NCBI GenBank assembly: GCA_014360015.1
Contig: JACIYJ010000002.1
Location: forward strand, 1-64,000
From: Candidatus Aminicenantota bacterium
GTDB lineage: Bacteria > Acidobacteriota > Aminicenantia > Aminicenantales > Saccharicenantaceae
Direction: 5' to 3'
DNA length: 64,000 bases
Each line of letters starts with the position of its first letter. The first letter of the stretch is position 1. The notes beneath the pieces are model-generated. The model was not told where the DNA came from. It saw only the letters and a list, made by a program, of their open reading frames with translations, and did not search any database. Shown piece by piece: positions 9,910 through 18,448 of this stretch. The position numbers were made by a program, and so were the translations under genes.

Positions 9910-10365
9910 ATGTCGGACCTTAATAAAACTCTGCAGAGTATAAAAAGGGCCTCAATCAGACCCAGCCCCACGGTTTCGGTCGTTCAATTGATAATGTCTG
10001 TCCTGTTTCTGATTTTCGGAGTGGTCCTGATGTTGACCACCGCCAAGGAAGCGGGAGGGGACGGTAGCGGTTTCATCATGGCCTTTTTAGTAATCTGGGT
10101 AGTGGCCTGTCTTGGCACAATGATCTATTCAATAGTGAACCTGGCTTCTTTTAAGGGGGCGAGAAATAGGCCCAGCGCCCTGGCTATTGATGTGGTTGAG
10201 ATAGAGAAGGAAGATGAGTCCAGATCAGCTGTTTCCTCTCCAGGTGGCGAATCGATGGATTTTGAAGCCAAACTGCGCAAGCTGGAAGCGCTCAGGAAAG
10301 ATGGAATTCTGAGCGAAGAAGAATACCAGCGGAAGAGGAAAGAAATCCTGGACCAGAAATGGTGA
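9910..10365 (+). CDS. SHOCT-domain membrane protein
   Basis: The 151-residue product has two predicted transmembrane helices (about residues 24-43 and 55-77) and a C-terminal SHOCT motif (LRKLEALRKDGILSEEEYQRKR), a short helical module found at the ends of many otherwise unrelated bacterial proteins and thought to mediate oligomerisation. The linker is acidic and low in complexity. Function unknown. Start at 9910 has a weak AGGA site; a TATAAT lies 24 bases upstream of the ATG. It is flanked by the two tRNA-Ser genes. Confidence 0.75.
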   Translation: MSDLNKTLQSIKRASIRPSPTVSVVQLIMSVLFLIFGVVLMLTTAKEAGGDGSGFIMAFLVIWVVACLGTMIYSIVNLASFKGARNRPSALAIDVVEIEKEDESRSAVSSPGGESMDFEAKLRKLEALRKDGILSEEEYQRKRKEILDQKW

Positions 10366-10484
10366 AAAAGTTGTTCCCTTCATTCCGGAAGAATACCTGA
10401 TTTATCGGGCTCTATTTGAACCTCAACCGTCTTCTAAGCGTCAGAATGGATGGTCTGCTATGAAAAGAGGTCATCCTGAAAAAT

Positions 10485-10844
10485 ATGACTATTACCAAAA
10501 CAGTGGATAAGGTTAAAGGTGTGGAAAAGACTCTTCTTGACAATTATAACTAAAAAAACCGGAAAGAATATGATCTTGAAGAATATCTTCCCGAAGAACT
10601 GGCTGATTCCTTTAGATTCCGGAAGACTCAGGAGGCAGACTTATTGTCTCCAGGAAAGACCTAAGTCTTCTGGGTTGGCTTCAATCCGGAAAAAACCAGG
10701 GCTCTGGTTTTTGTTTTTCATGTTGCTTCCCCTGAAAATGGGGGCTATCTGGTTCTGATGAGAGCGGTTCAGCCCAGATGCCAAAAGCAGTGCTTAGCCA
10801 TAGGATTCATTGATTGCATTTTACTTAAACGAGAATCATTCTGA
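10485..10844 (+). pseudogene. Decayed gene with two in-frame stops
   Basis: A single frame of 120 codons from ATG 10485 to TGA 10844 has a clearly protein-like sequence (EYDLEEYLPEELADSFRF, then VFWVGFNPEKTRALVFVFH and GGYLVLMRAVQ) but contains two TAA stops. The continuity of coding character on both sides of each stop argues for recent nonsense decay and not chance. The family is not recognised. A different frame without stops over part of it (from 10519) has poor composition and is a shadow. Confidence 0.6.
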
Positions 10845-10873
10845 CTGAAAAAAGTCCATAAAATTTTTTTTGT

Positions 10874-10896
10874 CCTGACCGGTCAGGGGTTTTTTT
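10874..10896 (+). terminator. Intrinsic terminator upstream of tRNA-Ser(GCU)
   Basis: A perfect 14-base palindrome (CCTGACCGGTCAGG, 10874-10887) can fold as a five-pair stem with a CCGG tetraloop. It is followed by GG and a seven-base T run (10890-10896). It would end transcripts arriving from the SHOCT gene/pseudogene side. Confidence 0.65.
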
Positions 10897-10909
10897 CAGG
10901 CTCAAAAAA

Positions 10910-10918
10910 TGCTAAAAT
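10910..10918 (+). promoter_or_regulatory. Extended -10 of tRNA-Ser(GCU)
   Basis: TGCTAAAAT matches an extended -10 element (TG at 10910-10911, hexamer 10913-10918). No good -35 is present because the upstream slot is the terminator T run. The predicted start near 10925 is about 11 bases before the tRNA. Confidence 0.5.
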
Positions 10919-10935
10919 AAGCCTGCTTTTTAGGT

Positions 10936-11029
<94 letters not shown>

Positions 11030-11238
11030 CTAATTTTGCGTGTGCTTTCAGCTTATATCTCCTCCCTATTTAAATCCCTGGGTTCAAACAGGTTTTAAGA
11101 CTTAAAAGTGATCTGATTTGTCTCGGAGATTTTTTGTTTTTATAGTGGTGAAGAGTGTCATCTTTATTCATGGGCCGGGTCAGAAAGATGATTTTTATGC
11201 TGCCTCCTTTTTCAGCGGTAAATCCTGTATTTTCCGGT

Positions 11239-11266
11239 TTGACAATTTCGAAGGAGCTTTTATAAA
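11239..11266 (+). promoter_or_regulatory. Promoter of the GH106-like lipoprotein operon
   Basis: A consensus TTGACA (11239-11244) lies 16 bases upstream of TATAAA (11261-11266). The predicted transcript has a leader of about 25 bases with AAAGGAG positioned before ATG 11299. Confidence 0.65.
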
Positions 11267-11298
11267 TTGATTTCAATGAAAGTCAAAAAGGAGACCGC

Positions 11299-14200
11299 AT
11301 GAAAAAAAGAACTGGCTTGAGCTCTCACTTTTTATCAACCGGAACACTTTTAACGGTTTTGCTGATCATTCTTTTATTTCCTGGTTGTCAGAGTCTGAAG
11401 AAAGAGAAAGCAGAAGATACTCTATCTGCTACTTATAAGCTTTTTTCAGACCCACCGCCAGAATTCCGTCCGGTTCCTCTCTGGGTCTGGAACGATCTGA
11501 TGACTGCGGAAAAAATCAGAGAACAGCTTTCCGATTTAAAGGAAAAAGGCTTTGGTGGAGTTTTTGTTCATCCTCGACCTGGGTTGATTACCCCTTATTT
11601 ATCTGAAGAATGGCTGGCTCTGTTTAAAGAAGCAGTAAAAACAGGAAAAGAACTGGGGCTTAAAGTCTGGATTTATGATGAAAATTCGTATCCATCAGGC
11701 TTTGCCGGCGGACTGGTGCCGGCAGCCCTGCCCGAGGCAGCCAGGTCAGGTTTAAAAGCCAGCCGGCTTAAGCTCCCAGAAATAAAAGAAGCAGAAAATT
11801 TGGTCTGTGTCCTTCAGGAAGAAGCCAATGGCTTTGTAGATATAACTGACCGGGTAAGAGCTGGTGAGAAGGGCTGGCCTGAAGGAAATTACTGGATATT
11901 TGAAGTGGTTAAGGAAAACCCTTCTCCCTGGTATGGTGGCTTTACCTATGTTGATCTGATGCGGCCAGGAGTTACCCAGGCTTTTCTCCATCTCACTCAT
12001 GATGCCTATAAAAAAGTTTGTGGTGAAGAATTCGGACAAACTATTCCTGGTTCTTTTCAGGATGAAGCTGAGATTGCTCCAGCCGGTGGAGCCTGGGCAG
12101 TCAATTTCACCCCTGCCCTGTTCACTGAATTCAGCCGACGTCGCGGTTATGAACTGAAAACTGAGCTCCCTTCGCTGCTGGTAGAAAAAGGCGATTTCCG
12201 CCGGGTGCGACACGATTTTTATCTGACCTGTTTGGAGCTTTTTATCGAAAACTGGGCTAAACCATATTATGAATACTGCTCGCAGAATAATCTTCAGCTC
12301 ACCGGTCATTACTGGGAACACGAGTGGCCGTCTCCCCGAGTAGTGCCAGACAGTTTTGCTCTCAGCGCCTATGCCCATATGCCAGGGGTAGACATCCTGA
12401 TGAACAACTGGGAGACCAGTCCCCACGCCCAATTTGGAAATTCCAGGGCGGTTCGAGAGCTGCGAAGCGTGGCCAATCAACTCGGCCGGAAAAGAACTCT
12501 TTCTGAAACTTACGGCGCCAGCGGTTGGGACCTGACCTTTTTTGATCAGAAAAGGATCGGTGACTGGGAATATGCTCTGGGCGTTAACTTTTTGAACCAG
12601 CATCTGGTTTATTCCACAATTGCTGGTGCCAGAAAAAGAGACCATCCGCTCTCTTTTTCTTACCATGAGCCTTGGTGGTCTACTTATCGCCTGATGAATG
12701 ATTATTTTGGCCGCCTGTCAGTAGCTTTAAGTTCTGGTGAGCAGCTCAACCGGATTCTGGTGATTGAACCGACAACCTCAGCCTGGATGTATTATTCTCC
12801 GGCGGAGAAAAGCGAAAAGTTCGAAAAAATCGGCCAGGATTTTCAGAACTTTGTCCACAGGCTTGAGCAGCTTCAGATTGAGTATGACCTTGGCAGCGAA
12901 TTTATCCTTAAAGACTATGGCCGGGTCAACGGAAAAAAATTTCAAGTCGGCCGGAGAGCTTATGATTTGGTGATTCTGCCGCCAGGAACTGAAAACCTGG
13001 AACCCTGGACTGCTGCTTTATTGAAAAATTTTATAAAGGGCGGAGGCCGAGTTTTATCCTGGGTTGAAAGCCAGATATTCCAGGGTGGACAGCCTTCTTC
13101 TCTGGGTGAAGAATTTAAATCATCTGAAAAGTTTAAGAACCTATTTGGTCAGCCGGTCGAGGTTGAGGTTATTTCCAAAGCTTTAAAGCAGGACATTGAG
13201 TTTAAAAATCTATCCGGTCAAGAAATGCTCTTTCACCAAAGACGTCAATTTAAAGATGGTCAGCTCCTGTTTCTGACTAATATCAGTCTGGATAAAGTGG
13301 CTTCAGGGGAGGTAAGGTTAAAAGGAAAATCAGCAGAGAAATGGGATGCTTTTAGTGGAAAAATTGAGTCATATCCAGCCGAAAGGAAAAAAGACCAAAT
13401 TAGTCTGAAATTTTCTCTCAAGCCTGGAGAAAGCCTGCTTTTGGCGATTTACAATAGAAAGAAAGCTAAAACATTTAATGAAAAAGAAAAAATGAAATCT
13501 GAAGAAAAAATCATGGCCACCGGTCCGCTGACGATTAAAAGGCTTGATCCCAACGTTCTGACGCTTGACTACTGCGACCTGACTCTTGGTGGCCGAACAG
13601 AAAAGAACCTGTATTTTTATCAGGCCCAGAGAAAAGCCTATAATTTTCATGGTTTTGACCGAAATCCCTGGGATTCGGCTGTTCAGTATCAGGACAGCCT
13701 TATTTCGAAAAACAAGTTCGGCCCGGGCACTGGTTTTAAAGCTGATTTTCATTTTACGGTTGCTCCTGGAGTGGACTTAAAATCGTTAAAACTGGTAGTG
13801 GAAAGGCCGGAAATCTTCAAGGTCCAGGTCAATGGTCAGACACTACCACCCCAGCCTGATTCCTGGTGGCTGGACAGGGCTTTTGGAGTTTTTTCCTTAG
13901 AGAAAGTAGCCAGAACCGGTATTAACACCGTCACTCTCGTGGTCAGTCCTTTTGACCTTCTGGCCGAGCTTGAGCCGATTTATATACTCGGAGATTTTTC
14001 TGTTCAACCGACGATTAAAGGCTTTTTGATAACCTCGGCTGCGCAGCTTAAACCTGGATCCTGGAAAACTCAGGGATTGCCTTTTTACGGTCACCGGGTG
14101 CGGTACTCAGTGTCGGTCGAAATTAAAGAAGGCGAGCTAAATCAGGCTGATTTCCTGATTCAGGCTGGTCGATGGAAAGGAGCCATAGCTGAAGTGGAGG

Positions 14201-14478
14201 TTAACGGTCAGAAAGCCGGTTATCTATTGAGCCCTGATGATTCTCTATTGATAACTGATAAGCTTAAACCTGGAAAGAATGACCTGAGTCTGATAGTATA
14301 CGGTACTCTTAAAAATACCCTCGGTCCTCATCATCTCAATCCGCCAGCTGGAATGGCCTGGCCAGGTTCTTTCCAGAGGGCACCTGAAGGTGGACAACCG
14401 GCGGGATCAGAGTATAATTTCCTGGATTATGGACTCTTCGATGATTTAATCGTCAAAAAAATAACAAAAAGAGCTTAA
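11299..14478 (+). CDS. GH106-like glycoside hydrolase, lipoprotein
   Basis: The 1059-residue protein starts with a lipoprotein signal ending in LLFPGC (Cys near residue 30), so it is probably anchored to the membrane and acts outside the cytoplasm. From residue 50 the sequence (FRPVPLWVWND, GFGGVFVHPRPG, KVWIYDENSYPSGFAGG) is that of the GH106 (α-L-rhamnosidase) superfamily and its unclassified relatives. Conserved acidic segments include FQDEAEIAP and HYWEHEWPSP. The last 300 residues are β-rich, probably carbohydrate-binding jelly rolls. It heads a plus-strand gene group. The α-L-rhamnosidase activity is inferred from family only; another glycan substrate is possible. Confidence 0.75.
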   Translation: MKKRTGLSSHFLSTGTLLTVLLIILLFPGCQSLKKEKAEDTLSATYKLFSDPPPEFRPVPLWVWNDLMTAEKIREQLSDLKEKGFGGVFVHPRPGLITPYLSEEWLALFKEAVKTGKELGLKVWIYDENSYPSGFAGGLVPAALPEAARSGLKASRLKLPEIKEAENLVCVLQEEANGFVDITDRVRAGEKGWPEGNYWIFEVVKENPSPWYGGFTYVDLMRPGVTQAFLHLTHDAYKKVCGEEFGQTIPGSFQDEAEIAPAGGAWAVNFTPALFTEFSRRRGYELKTELPSLLVEKGDFRRVRHDFYLTCLELFIENWAKPYYEYCSQNNLQLTGHYWEHEWPSPRVVPDSFALSAYAHMPGVDILMNNWETSPHAQFGNSRAVRELRSVANQLGRKRTLSETYGASGWDLTFFDQKRIGDWEYALGVNFLNQHLVYSTIAGARKRDHPLSFSYHEPWWSTYRLMNDYFGRLSVALSSGEQLNRILVIEPTTSAWMYYSPAEKSEKFEKIGQDFQNFVHRLEQLQIEYDLGSEFILKDYGRVNGKKFQVGRRAYDLVILPPGTENLEPWTAALLKNFIKGGGRVLSWVESQIFQGGQPSSLGEEFKSSEKFKNLFGQPVEVEVISKALKQDIEFKNLSGQEMLFHQRRQFKDGQLLFLTNISLDKVASGEVRLKGKSAEKWDAFSGKIESYPAERKKDQISLKFSLKPGESLLLAIYNRKKAKTFNEKEKMKSEEKIMATGPLTIKRLDPNVLTLDYCDLTLGGRTEKNLYFYQAQRKAYNFHGFDRNPWDSAVQYQDSLISKNKFGPGTGFKADFHFTVAPGVDLKSLKLVVERPEIFKVQVNGQTLPPQPDSWWLDRAFGVFSLEKVARTGINTVTLVVSPFDLLAELEPIYILGDFSVQPTIKGFLITSAAQLKPGSWKTQGLPFYGHRVRYSVSVEIKEGELNQADFLIQAGRWKGAIAEVEVNGQKAGYLLSPDDSLLITDKLKPGKNDLSLIVYGTLKNTLGPHHLNPPAGMAWPGSFQRAPEGGQPAGSEYNFLDYGLFDDLIVKKITKRA

Positions 14479-14480
14479 GA

Positions 14481-15995
14481 ATGATGAAGATTGGTTTTGA
14501 CAGCGAAATTTACTTAAAAGAACAGAGCGCGGCCATTTCCCGGAGATTAGCCCTTTTTCCTGATAAACTCTATCTGGAATTCGGTGGAAAAATTCTCAAC
14601 GATTTTCATGCAGCCAGAGTTCTGCCTGGCTATGACCCGAATATCAAGGTTAAGTTGCTCCAGCAATTCAGCGACAGGATTGATATTATCCTCTGCATCT
14701 ATGCCGGTGACATCGAGCGACGAAAACTCAGAGCTGATTTCGGAATTACCTATGATGCTGACGCCCTCAAGCTGATCGACGATTTGAATGAATGGGGTTT
14801 AAAAGTTTCAGCCGTGGTCATAACCAGATATGAAGAGCAGGCCTCAGCCAAAATTTTTAGGAATAAACTTGAACGACTGGGGATAAGAGTTTATACTCAC
14901 AGATTTACCAGTGGCTATCCGACGGATGTGGACACTATTGTCAGCGAAGAAGGTTACGGAGCCAATGAATACATTGAAACTACCAAGCCTCTGGTGATTG
15001 TCACTGGGCCTGGTCCTGGAAGCGGCAAATTGGCCACCTGTCTGTCTCAGCTTTATCACGAACATAAACGAGGACTCAAAGCTGGTTATGCTAAATTTGA
15101 AACTTTTCCCATTTGGGATCTGCCCTTAAAACATCCGGTGAACGTGGCTTATGAAGCAGCTACGGCTGACCTGGGCGATTTCAACCTGGTAGATCCTTAT
15201 CATCTGGAAGCCTACAATCAGCGGGCTATCAACTACAATCGTGATGTCGAGGCTTTTCCTCTGTTGAAAAGAATTTTAAGCAAAATCTCAGGAGAGGGGT
15301 TTGTTTATAAATCACCAACCGAGATGGGTGTCAACGTGGTCAGTAAAGGAATCATCGATGATGCTGTGGTCCAGGAAGCTGCTCGTCAGGAAATAATCCG
15401 GCGATATTTCCGGTATCAATGTGAGCAGATTCTTGGGTTTACCACCCAGGAGACAGTCGAAAGAGCTGAGTTGCTGATGAAAGAACTCAACCTGAAACCC
15501 GAAGACCGGTCAGTGGTTCCTCTGGCCAGAGAGGCCGCGGTTGAAGCTCAGATAAAAGCCAAGGGTAATAACGGCATTTATGTTGGGGCCGCCCTCGAGC
15601 TTAGAGACGGACGAGTGGTTAAAGGCTACAATTCGCCTCTGATGCATGCCGCTTCCAGCGCTGTCCTAAACGCCCTCAAACGATTAGCCGGTATTCCCGA
15701 CCATATTCATTTGCTTTCGCCCGTCGTGCTGGAACAGGCTGCCTATTTAAAACAGAACATCCTTGGGGGCAAGGCTTTAAGCTTAGACCTGACTGAGGTT
15801 CTGACCTGTCTGGCCATTACTGCTCCGACCAGTCCGGCCACTCAGCTGGCTCTGGATAAACTTAAAGATCTTAAAGGTTGTGAGATGCACCTGACTCATA
15901 TGCCCACATCTGGAGATGAAACCGGGCTCAGAAGGTTGGGCATAAACTTAACCTGTGACCCGGTCTTTGCTTCCAAGAATCTGTTCATTGGTTAA
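14481..15995 (+). CDS. DUF1846 family protein
   Basis: A 504-residue protein of the UPF0371/DUF1846 family, recognised from MKIGFDSEIYLKEQSAAI, LYLEFGGKILNDFHAARVLPG and a P-loop-like GPGPGSGKLATCLSQ. Length is normal. The biochemical role of the family is not established. The ATG at 14481 lies two bases after the stop of the lipoprotein gene (a second ATG at 14484 is equivalent), so translation is probably coupled. No Shine-Dalgarno sequence is clear. Confidence 0.85.
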   Translation: MMKIGFDSEIYLKEQSAAISRRLALFPDKLYLEFGGKILNDFHAARVLPGYDPNIKVKLLQQFSDRIDIILCIYAGDIERRKLRADFGITYDADALKLIDDLNEWGLKVSAVVITRYEEQASAKIFRNKLERLGIRVYTHRFTSGYPTDVDTIVSEEGYGANEYIETTKPLVIVTGPGPGSGKLATCLSQLYHEHKRGLKAGYAKFETFPIWDLPLKHPVNVAYEAATADLGDFNLVDPYHLEAYNQRAINYNRDVEAFPLLKRILSKISGEGFVYKSPTEMGVNVVSKGIIDDAVVQEAARQEIIRRYFRYQCEQILGFTTQETVERAELLMKELNLKPEDRSVVPLAREAAVEAQIKAKGNNGIYVGAALELRDGRVVKGYNSPLMHAASSAVLNALKRLAGIPDHIHLLSPVVLEQAAYLKQNILGGKALSLDLTEVLTCLAITAPTSPATQLALDKLKDLKGCEMHLTHMPTSGDETGLRRLGINLTCDPVFASKNLFIG

Positions 15996-16018
15996 TTCAG
16001 TCTCGGAGATTTCTGGCG

Positions 16019-16654
16019 ATGGTTAAAATTAAAAAGTTAATGTTCAAAGCAGTGTTTATTCCATGGAAAAATTATGATTTTCTTCAAAGTAAAATGGTCC
16101 CCGGCCTTTGGACCAAAACTTTTTTAGGGTTGATATTTTTCGGCTTAGCTTTTTCTCTGACTTCACTGGCTCAGGCCGCTACTGGCAATTTTCCTGGCAT
16201 CCCAGTGATTTTGCCGTTAAGTCTGGAGAATTATTTTTTCTGGCAGATGATTTTAGTCGGACCCTGGTTGGTTCTGAGCTGGCTGCTGGTCAGTCTGTTT
16301 GCCAGGGTGCTTCTCCTTTCCTTTGGAGCCAGAGCGGTCAGCTTCCGGCAGTTATCCGCCTCCTTATCTTTGAGCTTTTATCCTTTTCTTTTCTGGCTTT
16401 GGGTGCCGCATTTTATCACTGCTATTCTTTATCTGTTGGGTATGTCACAGAAAGAATGGGTTGACCTACTTTCCGAACCAGGCTGGTTTCAAACCGGATA
16501 CATAGCCTTTATCGTTCTGGCCACCTTAACCGGCTTCTTAGCGGTTAACATTACTCTGGCTAAGAGAAGGTGGACTAAAATAGGGGCCAGCCTGATGACT
16601 GCCAGCCTGAGCTTTATCCTCTGGTGCCTTCTGGTCTTAATTTTTCTGCGTTAA
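16019..16654 (+). CDS. Multi-pass membrane protein of unknown function
   Basis: The 211-residue product has about five predicted transmembrane helices with a basic N-terminus and an amphipathic region before the first helix. The arrangement recalls small Yip1-type membrane proteins, but no diagnostic motif is visible, so it is left unassigned. GGAG at about 16005 precedes the ATG at 16019. It lies between the DUF1846 gene and a GNAT acetyltransferase gene on the same strand, with short gaps that suggest cotranscription. Confidence 0.65.
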   Translation: MVKIKKLMFKAVFIPWKNYDFLQSKMVPGLWTKTFLGLIFFGLAFSLTSLAQAATGNFPGIPVILPLSLENYFFWQMILVGPWLVLSWLLVSLFARVLLLSFGARAVSFRQLSASLSLSFYPFLFWLWVPHFITAILYLLGMSQKEWVDLLSEPGWFQTGYIAFIVLATLTGFLAVNITLAKRRWTKIGASLMTASLSFILWCLLVLIFLR

Positions 16655-16664
16655 AGGAGGGCTT

Positions 16665-17099
16665 ATGGACATTGTCATCAGAAGGTTCAAGATGAGCGAT
16701 TATGACAGGGTGATTGAACTTTGGCAGCAGGGAAATCTGCCGCTAAAACCTAAGGGCAGAGACAGTCGGGAAGAGATTGAAAGACAGATTCAACTCAGTA
16801 ACGTAATCTTTCTGGTGGCTGAAAGTGCTGGTAAAGTCATTGGGACAGTCCTGGCCACCCATGATGGTCGAAAAGGCTGGATAAACCGCTTAGCGGTTGA
16901 CCCGGCTTTTCGCCGTCAAGGACTGGGGCAGATCCTAATCAAAGAAGCGGAAAAAGAACTGGAAAAAGAAAGAATCATGATGTTTGCCGCCTTGATTGAA
17001 GAAGATAATCTGCCTTCGATTAACCTTTTTGAAAAGCTCGGTTATGAGTATCATCCTGAAATCAAGTACTTTACCAGGAAAAAGTTTCCTGAAATTTAA
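16665..17099 (+). CDS. GNAT family N-acetyltransferase
   Basis: A 144-residue GNAT protein. The acetyl-CoA pyrophosphate loop is RRQGLGQIL in motif A, preceded by the strand WINRLAVDPAF, and the C-terminal half has SINLFEKLGYEYH. Length is that of a single-domain enzyme of the RimI/YpeA type. The acceptor substrate cannot be told. AAAGGAGG stands six bases before the ATG at 16665. It lies 10 bases after the membrane protein gene. Confidence 0.88.
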   Translation: MDIVIRRFKMSDYDRVIELWQQGNLPLKPKGRDSREEIERQIQLSNVIFLVAESAGKVIGTVLATHDGRKGWINRLAVDPAFRRQGLGQILIKEAEKELEKERIMMFAALIEEDNLPSINLFEKLGYEYHPEIKYFTRKKFPEI

Positions 17100-17183
17100 T
17101 TCAGAGGCTGCCTATTTGTTACAATTTTTATAGGAAAAGTATAAAATAGATTTTCTAAAAGTCAGAATATCTGGAGGAACAGA

Positions 17184-18362
17184 ATGAAACCAAAAAAGCT
17201 GTTTGAAGGAATTTACTGGGTGGGCGCTCAGGATTGGGACCGCCGGCTGTTTGATTCACTCATCCCGCTGCCAGAAGGAACCAGCTATAATGCTTACCTG
17301 GTCCAGGGAGAGAAGTACACTGCCCTGATTGATGCGGTCGACCCATCCAAAATTAATTTTCTGGAGGAACATCTAAAAGAATTTCCCAAAATTGATTTTT
17401 TAATTGCCAATCATATCGAACAGGACCATTCAGGTCTGATCCCTTTTGTCTTAGAGAAATATCCTCAGGCTCAGCTTTTAATCACTCCTACCGCTAAGGA
17501 CCTGGTACAAAGCCATCTCCATGTGGCTGAAAACCGCCTAAGGACTGTGGCTGACGGTGAAAAGCTGGATCTGGGTGGCCGGACCATTCGCTTTATTCAT
17601 TTTCCCTGGGTTCACTGGCCTGAGACCATGCTCAGCTATCTGGAAGAAGACCAAATACTTTTCAGCTGCGACCTGTTCGGCTCTCATCTGGCCTCCTCTG
17701 AACTTTTTATCAGAGAAGAAACTCTGGTCATCGAACCGGCCAAACGGTATTACGCAGAAATCATGATGCCGTTCAGAAAGATCATTCAGAAAAATCTGGA
17801 AAAAGTTGAGAGCCTTCCTCTGAACTACATTGCCCCAAGCCACGGCCCAATCTATCCACGACCGGAATTCATAATCCAGGCTTATAAAGAATGGATTGCT
17901 GATAAGCCGCGGAACCTGGTCGTCATCGCCCATGTCAGCATGCACGGTTCGACCGAGAAGATGGTCAGCCACCTGGTCCAGGCTCTGTCTTTAAGAAATG
18001 TGGAAGTAAGGCCATTTAACCTGACCGTGACTGATGTTGGCCGCTTAGCCATAAGCCTGGTAGAGGCGGCTACCATCATCATAGCTTCTCCCACGGTGCT
18101 AACCGGACTTCATCCTTTAGCGGCTGAAGCAGTTTTTCTGGTGAATGCTCTGAGGCCTAAAGCCCTGTTTGCCGGTTTTATTGGTTCCTATGGCTGGAAG
18201 TCCAGAGCCCTCGACCAGCTCAAAACCATGCTGGACAGCGTCCGGCCGGAGTTTCTGAATCCTGTTCAGATAAAAGGAGACCCCAGGCCCGAAGATTTTG
18301 CGGCCTTAGACAATCTGGCTGAAGAAATTTACCAAAAACATAGAAGTGCAAATCTGGTCTGA
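17184..18362 (+). CDS. Flavodiiron protein (FprA/NorV-type A-type flavoprotein)
   Basis: The 392-residue protein has an N-terminal metallo-β-lactamase-like diiron domain (HxExDH as HIEQDH at residues 77-82, later HWPE, CDLFG and PSHGPIY ligands) and a C-terminal flavodoxin-like domain (VVIAHVSMHGSTEKMV for FMN). Such enzymes reduce O2 to water or NO to N2O and protect anaerobes. All ligands appear present. No rubredoxin extension is seen, so an external electron donor is needed. TCTGGAGG precedes the ATG, and a TATAAAAT about 45 bases upstream suggests its own promoter. Confidence 0.93.
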   Translation: MKPKKLFEGIYWVGAQDWDRRLFDSLIPLPEGTSYNAYLVQGEKYTALIDAVDPSKINFLEEHLKEFPKIDFLIANHIEQDHSGLIPFVLEKYPQAQLLITPTAKDLVQSHLHVAENRLRTVADGEKLDLGGRTIRFIHFPWVHWPETMLSYLEEDQILFSCDLFGSHLASSELFIREETLVIEPAKRYYAEIMMPFRKIIQKNLEKVESLPLNYIAPSHGPIYPRPEFIIQAYKEWIADKPRNLVVIAHVSMHGSTEKMVSHLVQALSLRNVEVRPFNLTVTDVGRLAISLVEAATIIIASPTVLTGLHPLAAEAVFLVNALRPKALFAGFIGSYGWKSRALDQLKTMLDSVRPEFLNPVQIKGDPRPEDFAALDNLAEEIYQKHRSANLV

Positions 18363-18412
18363 GTCTTAATCTATTTCTAATTCTAAGCGCTATCGGAGAA
18401 ATAAGGCAAAAA

Positions 18413-18448
18413 TAAGAGCTTTTGGCAACTTATTTTCCTCAGCTCTTA
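18413..18448 (-). terminator. Probable terminator of the minus-strand DHH gene
   Basis: On the minus strand TAAGAGCT and AGCTCTTA form an eight-pair stem around a 20-base loop, followed by five T residues. The first arm overlaps the gene's stop codon. The loop is long and the T run short, so efficiency is uncertain. Confidence 0.4.

Noticed and set aside
11752-12666. Long minus-strand frame opposite the GH106-like gene
   Set aside because: Shadow of the strongly supported plus-strand glycosidase; no family motif.
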